Source: an uncultured Gammaproteobacteria bacterium
Lineage (GTDB): Bacteria > Pseudomonadota > Gammaproteobacteria > Pseudomonadales > UBA5518
Direction: 5' to 3'
Assembly: GCA_903921135.1 (NCBI GenBank)
Contig: CAIXOY010000373.1
Span: 1 to 24,162, forward strand
DNA length: 24,162 nucleotides
The position numbers and the translations under genes were made by a program. This document shows, one piece after another, positions 7,188 through 15,720 of the stretch; position 1 is the stretch's first letter; every line of letters starts with the position of its first letter. The notes under the pieces are model-generated. The model worked only from the letters and a program-made list of their open reading frames with translations, was not told where the DNA came from and made no database searches.

Positions 7188-7204
7188 CGCACCAGATTGG
7201 TGCG
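7188..7204. promoter_or_regulatory. NtrC operator at the ntrBC promoter
   Basis: CGCACC-AGATT-GGTGCG is a perfect palindrome with the GCACC-N5-GGTGC core of the NtrC consensus. It starts at the base next to the -10 hexamer, so bound NtrC would block RNA polymerase. This supports negative autoregulation of ntrBC. Confidence 0.78.
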
Positions 7205-7237
7205 CTGCGTCGGCCAGGCATGTAGCCGCCTGATGCC

Positions 7238-7789
7238 TCAGTGGTTGCGCGGGCGACCCGGTTTGTCGCGGATGGGGCTTCTGAACACGGTGATGTGTAC
7301 TGGCGCGGACGTCCGGAGAACGACGCCTGCCGCGTCAACTACCTGCACCTCGAGCCGGTGCTCCCCGCGCGCGTTGCCCGGAGCGAGCAAGCCACCCTCG
7401 GCCGGCATGCCGCCCGGCGTGCCGTCGATCAGCAGGCGGGTGCTGTGCCCCTCCCGTAGCTCCGGCGACAGCTGGAAGAGCACCAGCACGTTGCCGGCGG
7501 GATTGTTGACCGTACCGCCGTCTGCAGGCGAGGTGATGTCGAGGGATTCATACAAGGGGGCGGCATCTTCATCGGCGGGAGCGCCGTCTTCCTGCGCTCT
7601 GGCGCCCGTCGGTGCCTGCATTGAATTCGTCGGCCCGAGCCGGACGGGCTCCGCATTGCCCGCAGGCTGATCGGAGAACACCACTTTCCCGTCCTTGTCG
7701 ACGGTCTTGTAGATATCCGCGTGCACGGCCGTGCCGGTATGCGCCGCCGAGATGAGAGCGAACAGGGCAATTCCCGGGATGCGTGGCAT
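7238..7789 (-). CDS. Secreted DUF4124-domain protein of the glnA-ntrBC cluster
   Basis: A 183-residue exported protein of unknown function. A signal peptide covers residues 1-24 (MPRIPGIALFALISAAHTGTAVHA). It is followed by a DUF4124 domain, recognisable as DIYKTVDKDGKVVFSDQPAGNAEPVRLG (about 25-52), a low-complexity acidic linker, and a C-terminal beta-rich, Ig-like part (about 85-180, ITSPADGGTVNNPAGNV... HRLEVQVVDAAG). The start at 7789 has AGGAG six bases upstream. That Shine-Dalgarno lies between this ATG and a farther in-frame ATG at 7810, so it decides the start. DUF4124 genes between glnA and ntrB recur in gammaproteobacteria. A direct role in nitrogen control is not shown. Confidence 0.85.
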   Translation of the reverse strand: MPRIPGIALFALISAAHTGTAVHADIYKTVDKDGKVVFSDQPAGNAEPVRLGPTNSMQAPTGARAQEDGAPADEDAAPLYESLDITSPADGGTVNNPAGNVLVLFQLSPELREGHSTRLLIDGTPGGMPAEGGLLAPGNARGEHRLEVQVVDAAGVVLRTSAPVHITVFRSPIRDKPGRPRNH

Positions 7790-7822
7790 CGTCGCTCCTG
7801 TCGTGACCATGAGCCCGGAGTC

Positions 7823-7828
7823 TTTATA
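7823..7828 (-). promoter_or_regulatory. Possible -10 for the DUF4124 gene
   Basis: TATAAA lies on the minus strand 33 bases before the DUF4124 start and just after the glnA terminator. No recognisable -35 accompanies it, so this is only a candidate for a transcript independent of glnA. Confidence 0.28.
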
Positions 7829-7860
7829 CCCCGCACGTTCCCGATGCGGCCAGCGAGCCG

Positions 7861-7894
7861 AAAAAAAACCCGCACCTCCTTTCGGAGATGCGGG
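7861..7894 (-). terminator. Rho-independent terminator of glnA
   Basis: Reading on the minus strand, an 11-bp stem with one mismatch (7884-7894 pairing with 7869-7879, loop 7880-7883) is followed by eight T residues (7868-7861). It begins 24 bases after the glnA stop. It separates glnA from DUF4124-ntrBC. Confidence 0.93.
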
Positions 7895-7918
7895 CTTGGG
7901 CCCGCTCGTGCGGACGGA

Positions 7919-9325
7919 TCAGCAGCTGTAGTACATGTCGAACTCGACGGGGTGCGTGGTCATGCGCAGACGGTCGATCTCTTCCTGCTTCAGCGTGATG
8001 TAGGCGTCGATCATGTCATCGTCGAACACGCCGCCGGCCGTGAGGAAGGCGCGGTCCGAATCGAGTGCAGCGAGTGCCATGTCCAGGCTGCCGCAGACGG
8101 TCGGCACCTGTGCTGCTTCTTCGGGCGGCAGGTCGTAGAGGTTCTTGTCGAGCGCATCGCCGGGGTGGATGCGGTTCTGGATGCCGTCGAGGCCAGCCAT
8201 CATCAGGGCTGCGAAACCCAGGTAGGGGTTCGCGCTCGGGTCGGGGAAGCGGATCTCGACGCGGCGCGCCTTCGGGCTGGAGACCGCCGGGATGCGCAGC
8301 GAAGCGGAACGGTTCTTGGCCGAGTAAGCCAGCATCACCGGCGCTTCATAGCCGGGCACCAGACGCTTGTAGGAGTTCGTGCCCGGGTTGGTGAAAGCGT
8401 TGATTGCGCGGGCATGCTTGATGATGCCGCCGATCACCCAGAGCGCGGTATCGCTCAAGCCCGCGTAGCCGTCACCGGCCATCAGGTTCTTGCCGTCTTT
8501 CGAGAAGGAGAGGTGCACGTGCATGCCCGAGCCGTTGTCGCCTACCAGAGGCTTCGGCATGAAGGTCGCCGTCTTGCCGTAAGCGTGCGCGACGTTGTGC
8601 ACGCAGTACTTCAGGATCTGGACCTGGTCTGCTTTCTGGACGATGGACGCGGGACCCACGCCGATCTCGCACTGGCCTGCCGTGCCCACTTCGTGGTGGT
8701 GCACCTCGATGGCGAGGCCCATCTTTTCCATCGCGTTGCACATGGCAGCGCGCAGGTCGTGGAGCGAGTCGACCGGCGGAACGGGGAAGTAACCGCCTTT
8801 CACGCCCGGACGGTGGCCCACGTTGCCTTCATCGAAGTTGTGCTTGGAGGCCCAAGCCGCTTCTTCGGAGAAGATCTGGTACATCGCACCGCTGATGTCG
8901 GCGTGCCACTTCACGTCGTCGAAGACGAAGAATTCGGGCTCGGGCCCGAAGAGGGCGCTGTCGGCGATGCCGGTGGAGCGCATGTACTCCTCGGCGCGTG
9001 CCGCGATGGAGCGCGGGTCACGGTTGTAGCCCTGCTTGGTGTCGGGCTCGAGGATGTTGCAGCGCAGGATGACGGCGGTCTCGTCGAAGAAGGGGTCGAG
9101 TACCGCGGTGCTGTCATCGGGCATCAGGAGCATGTCGGAGGCGTTGATCGCCTTCCAGCCGGCGATGGACGAGCCATCGAACATCTTGCCGTCCTCGAAG
9201 AAGCCAGCGTTGACTTCCGACGACGGGATGGTGACGTGCTGCTCCTTGCCCTTGGTGTCGGTAAAGCGGAGGTCAACCCACTTCACGCTGTTTTCCTTGA
9301 TCAACTTGAGGGTCTGCTCCGACAT
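7919..9325 (-). CDS. glnA: Glutamine synthetase type I (GlnA)
   Basis: The 468-residue protein matches the length of adenylylation-controlled GS-I-beta enzymes. It makes glutamine from glutamate, ammonia and ATP as a dodecamer. Visible signatures are the N-terminal latch DGSSIAGW (50-57), the metal and ATP-site segment GPEPEFFVFDD (127-137), the glutamate loop NPGTNSYKRLVPGYEAPV, and the adenylylation site KNLYDLPPEE with the Tyr exactly at 397, as in E. coli. The ATG at 9325 follows GGAGG by six bases. A longer open frame upstream covers the promoter and is not coding. It is transcribed alone up to the terminator and is divergent from typA. Confidence 0.99.
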   Translation of the reverse strand: MSEQTLKLIKENSVKWVDLRFTDTKGKEQHVTIPSSEVNAGFFEDGKMFDGSSIAGWKAINASDMLLMPDDSTAVLDPFFDETAVILRCNILEPDTKQGYNRDPRSIAARAEEYMRSTGIADSALFGPEPEFFVFDDVKWHADISGAMYQIFSEEAAWASKHNFDEGNVGHRPGVKGGYFPVPPVDSLHDLRAAMCNAMEKMGLAIEVHHHEVGTAGQCEIGVGPASIVQKADQVQILKYCVHNVAHAYGKTATFMPKPLVGDNGSGMHVHLSFSKDGKNLMAGDGYAGLSDTALWVIGGIIKHARAINAFTNPGTNSYKRLVPGYEAPVMLAYSAKNRSASLRIPAVSSPKARRVEIRFPDPSANPYLGFAALMMAGLDGIQNRIHPGDALDKNLYDLPPEEAAQVPTVCGSLDMALAALDSDRAFLTAGGVFDDDMIDAYITLKQEEIDRLRMTTHPVEFDMYYSC

Positions 9326-9379
9326 GATGTCCTCCAGGGGAACGAAAGGGCGGTGGGCCCGGGTTTGGAAACTACGGCG

Positions 9380-9401
9380 GGGGATCTGTTCAGCAGACCC
9401 C
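9380..9401 (-). other. Hairpin in the glnA 5' leader
   Basis: In the predicted glnA leader an 8-bp stem with one bulged base (CCCC/GGGG and CAGA/TCTG) encloses a five-base loop. It starts about 12 bases after the predicted transcription start. No T-run follows, so it is not an attenuator terminator. It may only stabilise the mRNA. Confidence 0.4.
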
Positions 9402-9423
9402 TGATACCAGTGAGATGCCGGGC

Positions 9424-9439
9424 AGCAATATATATGCCA
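9424..9439 (-). promoter_or_regulatory. Sigma-54 promoter of glnA
   Basis: TGGCATATATATTGCT on the minus strand fits the RpoN consensus TGGCAC-N5-TTGCW with one mismatch. The invariant GG and GC are ten bases apart. Transcription should start near 9413, giving a leader of about 90 bases. Two NtrC sites lie about 106 and 126 bases upstream of that point. Confidence 0.88.
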
Positions 9440-9510
9440 CGGAAGCAAAAGAGAATTGCCTGCTAGAACAGCGAGTTCCTGCATGCGCATCTCCCGCGGC
9501 AGCGCTCTTG

Positions 9511-9527
9511 TGCATTGATTTGGTGCG
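9511..9527. promoter_or_regulatory. NtrC enhancer site 1 of glnA
   Basis: TGCATT-GATTT-GGTGCG has one perfect half site (GGTGC) and one 3/5 half (GCATT). Its centre, 9519, is 20 bases (about two helical turns) from site 2, so both can be bound on the same face of the DNA. Confidence 0.7.
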
Positions 9528-9530
9528 TGA

Positions 9531-9547
9531 TGCACCAAAAAAGTGCC
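9531..9547. promoter_or_regulatory. NtrC enhancer site 2 of glnA
   Basis: TGCACC-AAAAA-AGTGCC differs from the operator core GCACC-N5-GGTGC at one position. The facing halves of sites 1 and 2 also form a perfect inverted repeat, TTTGGTGC-GTGAT-GCACCAAA (9519/9520 to 9539). Confidence 0.78.
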
Positions 9548-9630
9548 AATCTGTGTTTCTGACGATTGCGCGTGCAGACGATGTGAGAAATCCGCCCTAT
9601 CGACACGGCCGGCCGGGCGGATTGTGGACA

Positions 9631-9659
9631 TAGAATGCGCGGCCCCGTTTTGCGGGGCC
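9631..9659 (+). promoter_or_regulatory. Candidate -10 and 5'-end hairpin of typA
   Basis: TAGAAT (9631-9636) is a plausible -10, but no -35 lies at the right distance. Starting five bases later, GGCCCCG-TTTTG-CGGGGCC (9641-9659) forms a 7-bp GC stem that would sit at the extreme 5' end of the typA mRNA. The typA GTG follows 31 bases further on. Confidence 0.4.
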
Positions 9660-9689
9660 CTCCCCTCCAACACGCCCCTCGAGGTTCCT

Positions 9690-11513
<1,824 letters not shown>

Positions 11514-11528
11514 GGGCGGGCGCTGCTC

Positions 11529-11966
11529 GTGCGTGCGCTCATCCAGAGGGTGCGCCATGCCTCGGTCGAGGTTGAAGGAAAGGTAGTAGGGAGCATCGGG
11601 CCCGGGCTGCTTGCCTTCGTTGCCGTGCAGCAGGGCGATAACGCAGAGCGCGCCGACGCCATGGTGGCGAGGCTGTTGGCCTATCGCGTGTTTCCCGACG
11701 AACGCGGGCGCATGAATCTCGATGTGCGCCAGGCGGGTGGCGGAGTGCTGGCCGTATCGCAATTCACGCTGGCTGCAGACACCTCGCGCGGTTTGCGCCC
11801 CAGCTTCACGAGTGCAGCAGAGCCTGTGCTCGCACGTCTGCTTTTCGAACGCATCGTTCTCGGCCTGCGTGCCGAGCACGCAGATGTCGGTTGCGGGGTG
11901 TTCGGCGCGGACATGCAGGTGAGTCTGCTGAACGACGGGCCCGTGACCTTCCTGCTGGAAACCTGA
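11529..11966 (+). CDS. dtd: D-aminoacyl-tRNA deacylase (Dtd)
   Basis: A 145-residue homodimeric enzyme that hydrolyses D-amino acids, and glycine on tRNA-Ala, from charged tRNAs. The signatures are MRALIQRV..ASV at the start, the SQFTL motif near residue 77, and the C-terminal NDGPVTFLLE carrying the Gly-Pro that rejects L-amino acids. The start is GTG at 11529; no strong Shine-Dalgarno is seen, but any shorter start would remove the conserved first strand. It lies 15 bases after typA and is probably co-transcribed. It ends four bases from the tatC stop, tail to tail. Confidence 0.96.
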   Translation: MRALIQRVRHASVEVEGKVVGSIGPGLLAFVAVQQGDNAERADAMVARLLAYRVFPDERGRMNLDVRQAGGGVLAVSQFTLAADTSRGLRPSFTSAAEPVLARLLFERIVLGLRAEHADVGCGVFGADMQVSLLNDGPVTFLLET

Positions 11967-11970
11967 AAGT

Positions 11971-12717
11971 TCACTCCGGCCCGATTGTGGGGGTCGGGCG
12001 CTCGATCAGCAGGCGACTGGCAACCACGCCAGCCTCGAAGAGAATCCACATCGGCAAGGCCAGCAGTGTCTGCGACACCACATCCGGCGGTGTCAGCACC
12101 GCTCCGATCACGAAGCATCCGACGACGAGGTAGGGGCGTTTCTCCACCAGGGACGCCGGCGTCGTGATGCCCGCCCACACCAGCAGCACCGTGGCAACCG
12201 GGATCTCGAAGGCAAAGCCGAAGGCGAACATCATCGCCAGCACGAAATCGAGGTAGCGCATGATGTCGGGCATCATCTTCACGCCCTCGGGCGTGGTACC
12301 TGCGATGAAGGCGAAAATCACCGGACAAACCACGTAGTAGGCGAATGCCACACCGGCATAAAAGAGCACCACGCTGGAGACCATCAAGGGCAGAGCGAAT
12401 CGCCGCTCGTGCCGGTACATGCCCGGCGCGATGAACGCCCATGCCTGGTAAAGCACATACGGCATCGCCGCGAGGGCGCCTGCCACGAAGGCGAGTTTGA
12501 AGGGCGTGAACACCGGGGATGTGGGATCGGTGGCGATCATCATCGCCTCGCCGTCGGGGAACAGTTCGCGGAACGGCTCCGACACGAAGGCGAACACATC
12601 GTTCGCGAAGTACCCGAAGGGCAGGAAGGCGACGAACACGGCCGCAACTGCGCGGAGCAGCCGGTCTCGCAACTCCGAAAGGTGCTCTACCAGGGACATC
12701 TCGCGGTCGGTGCTCAT
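11971..12717 (-). CDS. tatC: Twin-arginine translocase subunit TatC
   Basis: A 248-residue inner-membrane protein with six predicted membrane segments. With TatB it binds the twin-arginine signal of folded preproteins. The cytoplasmic N-terminus MSLVEHLSELRDRLLR is the family signature, followed by the periplasmic loop with FTPFKLAF and the YQAWAFIAPGMYRHERR segment. The ATG at 12717 overlaps the tatB stop by four bases (ATGA), a sign of coupled translation. It is the last gene of the hisI-hisE-tatABC unit and is convergent with dtd. Confidence 0.97.
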   Translation of the reverse strand: MSTDREMSLVEHLSELRDRLLRAVAAVFVAFLPFGYFANDVFAFVSEPFRELFPDGEAMMIATDPTSPVFTPFKLAFVAGALAAMPYVLYQAWAFIAPGMYRHERRFALPLMVSSVVLFYAGVAFAYYVVCPVIFAFIAGTTPEGVKMMPDIMRYLDFVLAMMFAFGFAFEIPVATVLLVWAGITTPASLVEKRPYLVVGCFVIGAVLTPPDVVSQTLLALPMWILFEAGVVASRLLIERPTPTIGPE

Positions 12718-13034
12718 GCCGCGGGCGTATCCTTGCTCTCGCGTACGGCCTCCCCGGCCTCCATCAGCGGTTGCCTGATCTCGCGCGAGGTCGACTCGAG
12801 GACCTCACGGGACTCGCGCAGCTGGTCCATGATCTCCTCGTTGCGCAGTTGCGCGCGGATTTCGTCTGCGCCGATCTCGCGCTCAACCTCGGCACGGATC
12901 TCCGTGAACTGCCTGCGCAGGCGACCTATCCATAGCGAAGTCGTGCGCACGGCGACGGGAAGGCGCTCGGGACCGAGCACCAGAAGCCCCACCACCGCGA
13001 TCAGCAGTAGCTCCGAGAAGCCGATATCGAACAC
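12714..13034 (-). CDS. tatB: Sec-independent translocase protein TatB
   Basis: A 106-residue protein with the TatB pattern: a short periplasmic N-terminus and membrane helix (MFDIGFSELLLIAVVGLLVLGP), the hinge GPERLP, an amphipathic helix, and a charged coiled-coil-like cytoplasmic tail (about 40-95). The FDIGF..LLLI and GPERLP signatures separate it from TatA. The start is GTG at 13034, with GAGG about ten bases upstream, inside the tatA-tatB gap of 12 bases. The tail is shorter than in E. coli TatB (171 residues), as is common outside enterics. Confidence 0.95.
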   Translation of the reverse strand: MFDIGFSELLLIAVVGLLVLGPERLPVAVRTTSLWIGRLRRQFTEIRAEVEREIGADEIRAQLRNEEIMDQLRESREVLESTSREIRQPLMEAGEAVRESKDTPAA

Positions 13035-13046
13035 GCGTGCCGCGCC

Positions 13047-13268
13047 TCAGTGCTTCTCTTCAGCGCGTTTGGCCGTGCCCTCGATCACCTCGCCGGGCTG
13101 TTCCTTTGCGGTGAGCTTCTCCTTGTCCTCATCGCTTTTCATGGATGAGCGGAAGCCCTTGATGGCCGAGCCAAGGTCGGATCCGAGCGAGCCGAGCCGC
13201 TTGGTGCCGAACAGCAGGACCACGATGGCGAGGATGACGAGCAACTCCGTCATGCCCAGATTGCCCAT
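13047..13268 (-). CDS. tatA: Sec-independent translocase protein TatA
   Basis: A 73-residue pore-forming subunit: one N-terminal membrane helix (TELLVILAIVVLLFG), the hinge FGTKRL with the conserved Phe-Gly, the amphipathic helix LGSDLGSAIKGFRSSM, and a charged tail. GGAG lies eight bases before the ATG at 13268. An in-frame ATG at residue 6 is possible but would shorten the helix lead. It follows the hisE stop by 34 bases. Confidence 0.96.
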   Translation of the reverse strand: MGNLGMTELLVILAIVVLLFGTKRLGSLGSDLGSAIKGFRSSMKSDEDKEKLTAKEQPGEVIEGTAKRAEEKH

Positions 13269-13302
13269 AGGTGTTCTCCGGTGCGTGTGATGGCATCTGT
13301 AT

Positions 13303-13659
13303 TCAGACGCCTTGTGTGGATGGATTCCTGTCGCCGCGAGCGGATTTTTCCGCGATTCCCGAGAGTCCGAAGCGCCGCTCGAGTTCGGCCATGACCTGTT
13401 CCGACCCGAGCCCGAGCGAGGAGAGCATCACCAGACAGTGGAACCAGAGATCGGCGGTCTCTTTCACCACTGCCGTCGGGTCTCCGCCGTGCTGCGCATC
13501 TTTCGCGGCCATGATCGTCTCGCCGCTTTCCTCGGCGATCTTCTTCAGGATGGCATCCAGCCCCTTGTAGCACAGCCCTGCTACGTAGGAACTACCGGGA
13601 TCGCCCGACCCCCGACGCTCAGCGATCACGGCATCCAGTGCCTGCAGAAGATCAGACAT
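13303..13659 (-). CDS. hisE: Phosphoribosyl-ATP pyrophosphatase HisE
   Basis: A 118-residue all-alpha MazG-like enzyme of histidine synthesis that hydrolyses PR-ATP to PR-AMP. The metal-binding helices are visible as KKIAEESGETIMAAKD (Glu43, Glu44, Glu47) and KETADLWFH (Glu67, Asp70). The ATG at 13659 overlaps the hisI stop by eight bases. The longer open frame upstream belongs to the hisI region in another frame. HisE and HisI are separate proteins here, not fused as in E. coli. Confidence 0.96.
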   Translation of the reverse strand: MSDLLQALDAVIAERRGSGDPGSSYVAGLCYKGLDAILKKIAEESGETIMAAKDAQHGGDPTAVVKETADLWFHCLVMLSSLGLGSEQVMAELERRFGLSGIAEKSARGDRNPSTQGV

Positions 13660-14056
13660 TGCCGCCTCCGTAGATGGCTCGCGGGTCTTTGGTGACCGCC
13701 TCTGCTTCTTGCCAGTTTCCGTCGCCGAGGCGGAGGAAGAAGCAATGCTCCCTACCCGTATGACAGGCGATGCCGCCCACTTGTTCCACACTGAGCAGGA
13801 TCGCGTCTGCATCGCAGTCGAGGCGGATGTCGTGCAGGCGCTGCACATGACCCGATTCTTCGCCCTTGCGCCAGAGCCTGCCGCGCGAGCGTGACCAGTA
13901 TACGGCCCGTTGTTCCGTGATCGTGCAGCGCAAGGCCTCGCGGTTCATCCAGGCCAGCATCAGTACCTTCCCGGTTGCGTGATCCTGCGCGATCGCGGGC
14001 ACCAGGCCCTGATCGTTCCAGTTCACGCGATCGAGTGATTGCTCCGTGCAGATCAT
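13652..14056 (-). CDS. hisI: Phosphoribosyl-AMP cyclohydrolase HisI
   Basis: A 134-residue zinc enzyme that opens the adenine ring of PR-AMP, the step after HisE. The family signature is complete: WMNREAL, the Trp-Ser-Arg substrate segment YWSRSRGRLW, the metal motif DCDADA (80-85) and zinc ligands Cys81, Cys98 and Cys105 in GGIACHTGREHCFF. GGGGA precedes the ATG at 14056 by seven bases. It follows ubiB by 36 bases on the same strand. The other histidine genes of this window, hisA and hisF, lie about 13 kb away on the other strand. Confidence 0.97.
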   Translation of the reverse strand: MICTEQSLDRVNWNDQGLVPAIAQDHATGKVLMLAWMNREALRCTITEQRAVYWSRSRGRLWRKGEESGHVQRLHDIRLDCDADAILLSVEQVGGIACHTGREHCFFLRLGDGNWQEAEAVTKDPRAIYGGGNV

Positions 14057-14092
14057 TACCGTGTCCCCGAAGCCTTGGGTTGCAGTCCGAGC

Positions 14093-15709
14093 TCACGCAT
14101 CCCGGCGCCCTGCCAGCAGTGCGTGAACGGCGAGTGCCAGGAAAATCCAGGTCGCCGGATGCCAGTGACCCATGCCCTCTGCGGCCTGCGGGTTGAGCAG
14201 CAAAACGCCGCCCACGGCGATCGCCAGCTCCCAGGCCCTGCGATGATCCCGCCGCGGTGCGGGGGGCGGAGACTGGCGTGCCGCCGCGGGTGCGCTGCGA
14301 CCGAGCACGGTCTCCAGTCGCCCCGCGAGCAGTTCCGGGCGCTGGGGCAACTGCTCCAGCCAGCCCGGCGCGCGCCGCTGGATTTTCTCGAGGATCATCT
14401 TCGGGGAGTAACGCTCGGCGAACCAGTCCTCGAGGAAGGGCTTGGCGGTGGCCCACAGGTCGAGTTGCGGATAGAGCTGCCTGCCGAGGCCCTCGATGTG
14501 CAACAGGGTTTTCTGCAGCAGCACCAGCGAGGGCTGCACCTCCATGTCGAAGCGCCGCGCGGTCTGGAACAGGTATACCAGCAACTGTCCGAAGGAAATC
14601 TCGCCGAGCGGTTTCTCGAAGATGGGCTCGCAGGTCGCGCGCATGGCCGACTCGAAATCCTGCACCCGCGTGCCCGGCGGCACCCAGCCGCATTCGATGT
14701 GCAACTCGGCCACTTCGCGGTAACGGCGCTGGAAGATCGCGAGGAGGTTCCGCGCGAGGTAGTACTGGTCGAAGTCGCTCAGGCTGCCCATGATCGCGCA
14801 GTCGATGCCGATGTAGCGCGGCGCGAGCGGGTTGGTGGGGTCGACGAAAATGTTCCCCGGGTGCATGTCGGCGTGGAAGAAGCTGTCGCGGAAGACCTGC
14901 GTGAAGAAAATCTTCACGCCGCGCTCCGCCAGTTCCTTGAGATCAACGCCTGCCTCGCGCAGCCGCACGACATCCGAGACAGGTATGCCGTGGATGCGCT
15001 CCATGACGAAGACATCACGCCGCGTGTAGTCCCAGTAGACCTCGGGAACATAGAGCAGGTCGGAGTCCTGGAAGTTGCGACGCAACTGCGAGGTGTTGGC
15101 CGCTTCGCGCTGCAGATCGAGTTCGTCCAGCACCACCTGCTCGTAATCACGCACGACTTCTTCGGGGCGCAGACGCCAGCCGTCGGGATGGAAGCGTCGT
15201 ATGGCGCGTGCGAGCGTGTAGAGAAGCCCCAGATCCTGCCGGATCGTGCGCTCGATGCCCGGACGCAGCACCTTCACCACCACGTTGCTGCCATCGTGCA
15301 GCGTGGCTGCGTGCACCTGTGCCACCGATGCCGAGGCGAGCGGCTGCGCCTCGAAGCTGCCGAAGAGTTCGGTGACGCTCTTGCCCAGTGCGCGCTCGAC
15401 GATCGCGCGCGCCTTGGCCGGCTCGAAAGGCGCCACCTGGTCCTGCAGTGCGTTCAGCTCATTGGCGATGTCTTCGGGCACGAGGTCGCGCCGTGTCGAC
15501 AGCAATTGCCCGAACTTGATGAAGATGGGCCCGAGGTCTTCCAGCGCCTTGCGCAGACGCTCGGCCCGCGGCGCCGTGGGTGGTGGCAGCCAGCGCGAGG
15601 GCAGCGTGAGCGAAAGCGGCCCCTGCAGGCGGTCGAGTTCGAGGAAGGTGTCGAGCCGGTGCTTCCAGCACACGCGTGCGATGCGGAAGAGCCGGCCGAT
15701 GCGCGACAT
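14093..15709 (-). CDS. ubiB: Ubiquinone biosynthesis accessory kinase-like protein UbiB
   Basis: A 538-residue atypical ADCK/UbiB-family protein required for ubiquinone synthesis, probably acting as an ATPase that presents lipid intermediates. It shows the KFGQ motif (65-68), the Ala-rich nucleotide loop PLASASVAQVHAA (123-135), the VVVKVLRPG lysine near 146, the catalytic HADMHPGN, and metal-binding IDCAIMG. The C-terminus holds a membrane hairpin (AWELAIAVGGVLLL and ATWIFLALAVHALLAG). The ATG at 15709 has GAGG nine to ten bases upstream and lies 11 bases after ubiJ. Gene order ubiE-ubiJ-ubiB is conserved in gammaproteobacteria. Confidence 0.96.
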   Translation of the reverse strand: MSRIGRLFRIARVCWKHRLDTFLELDRLQGPLSLTLPSRWLPPPTAPRAERLRKALEDLGPIFIKFGQLLSTRRDLVPEDIANELNALQDQVAPFEPAKARAIVERALGKSVTELFGSFEAQPLASASVAQVHAATLHDGSNVVVKVLRPGIERTIRQDLGLLYTLARAIRRFHPDGWRLRPEEVVRDYEQVVLDELDLQREAANTSQLRRNFQDSDLLYVPEVYWDYTRRDVFVMERIHGIPVSDVVRLREAGVDLKELAERGVKIFFTQVFRDSFFHADMHPGNIFVDPTNPLAPRYIGIDCAIMGSLSDFDQYYLARNLLAIFQRRYREVAELHIECGWVPPGTRVQDFESAMRATCEPIFEKPLGEISFGQLLVYLFQTARRFDMEVQPSLVLLQKTLLHIEGLGRQLYPQLDLWATAKPFLEDWFAERYSPKMILEKIQRRAPGWLEQLPQRPELLAGRLETVLGRSAPAAARQSPPPAPRRDHRRAWELAIAVGGVLLLNPQAAEGMGHWHPATWIFLALAVHALLAGRRDA

Positions 15710-15720
15710 CGCGGTATGCC

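Noticed and set aside
14835..14855. UbiB IDC motif in place of the kinase DFG, considered as a degenerate active site.
   Set aside because: UbiB proteins, as I recall the E. coli sequence, normally have IDCG here. Only the following Gly-to-Ala change is unusual, which is too little to claim loss of function.
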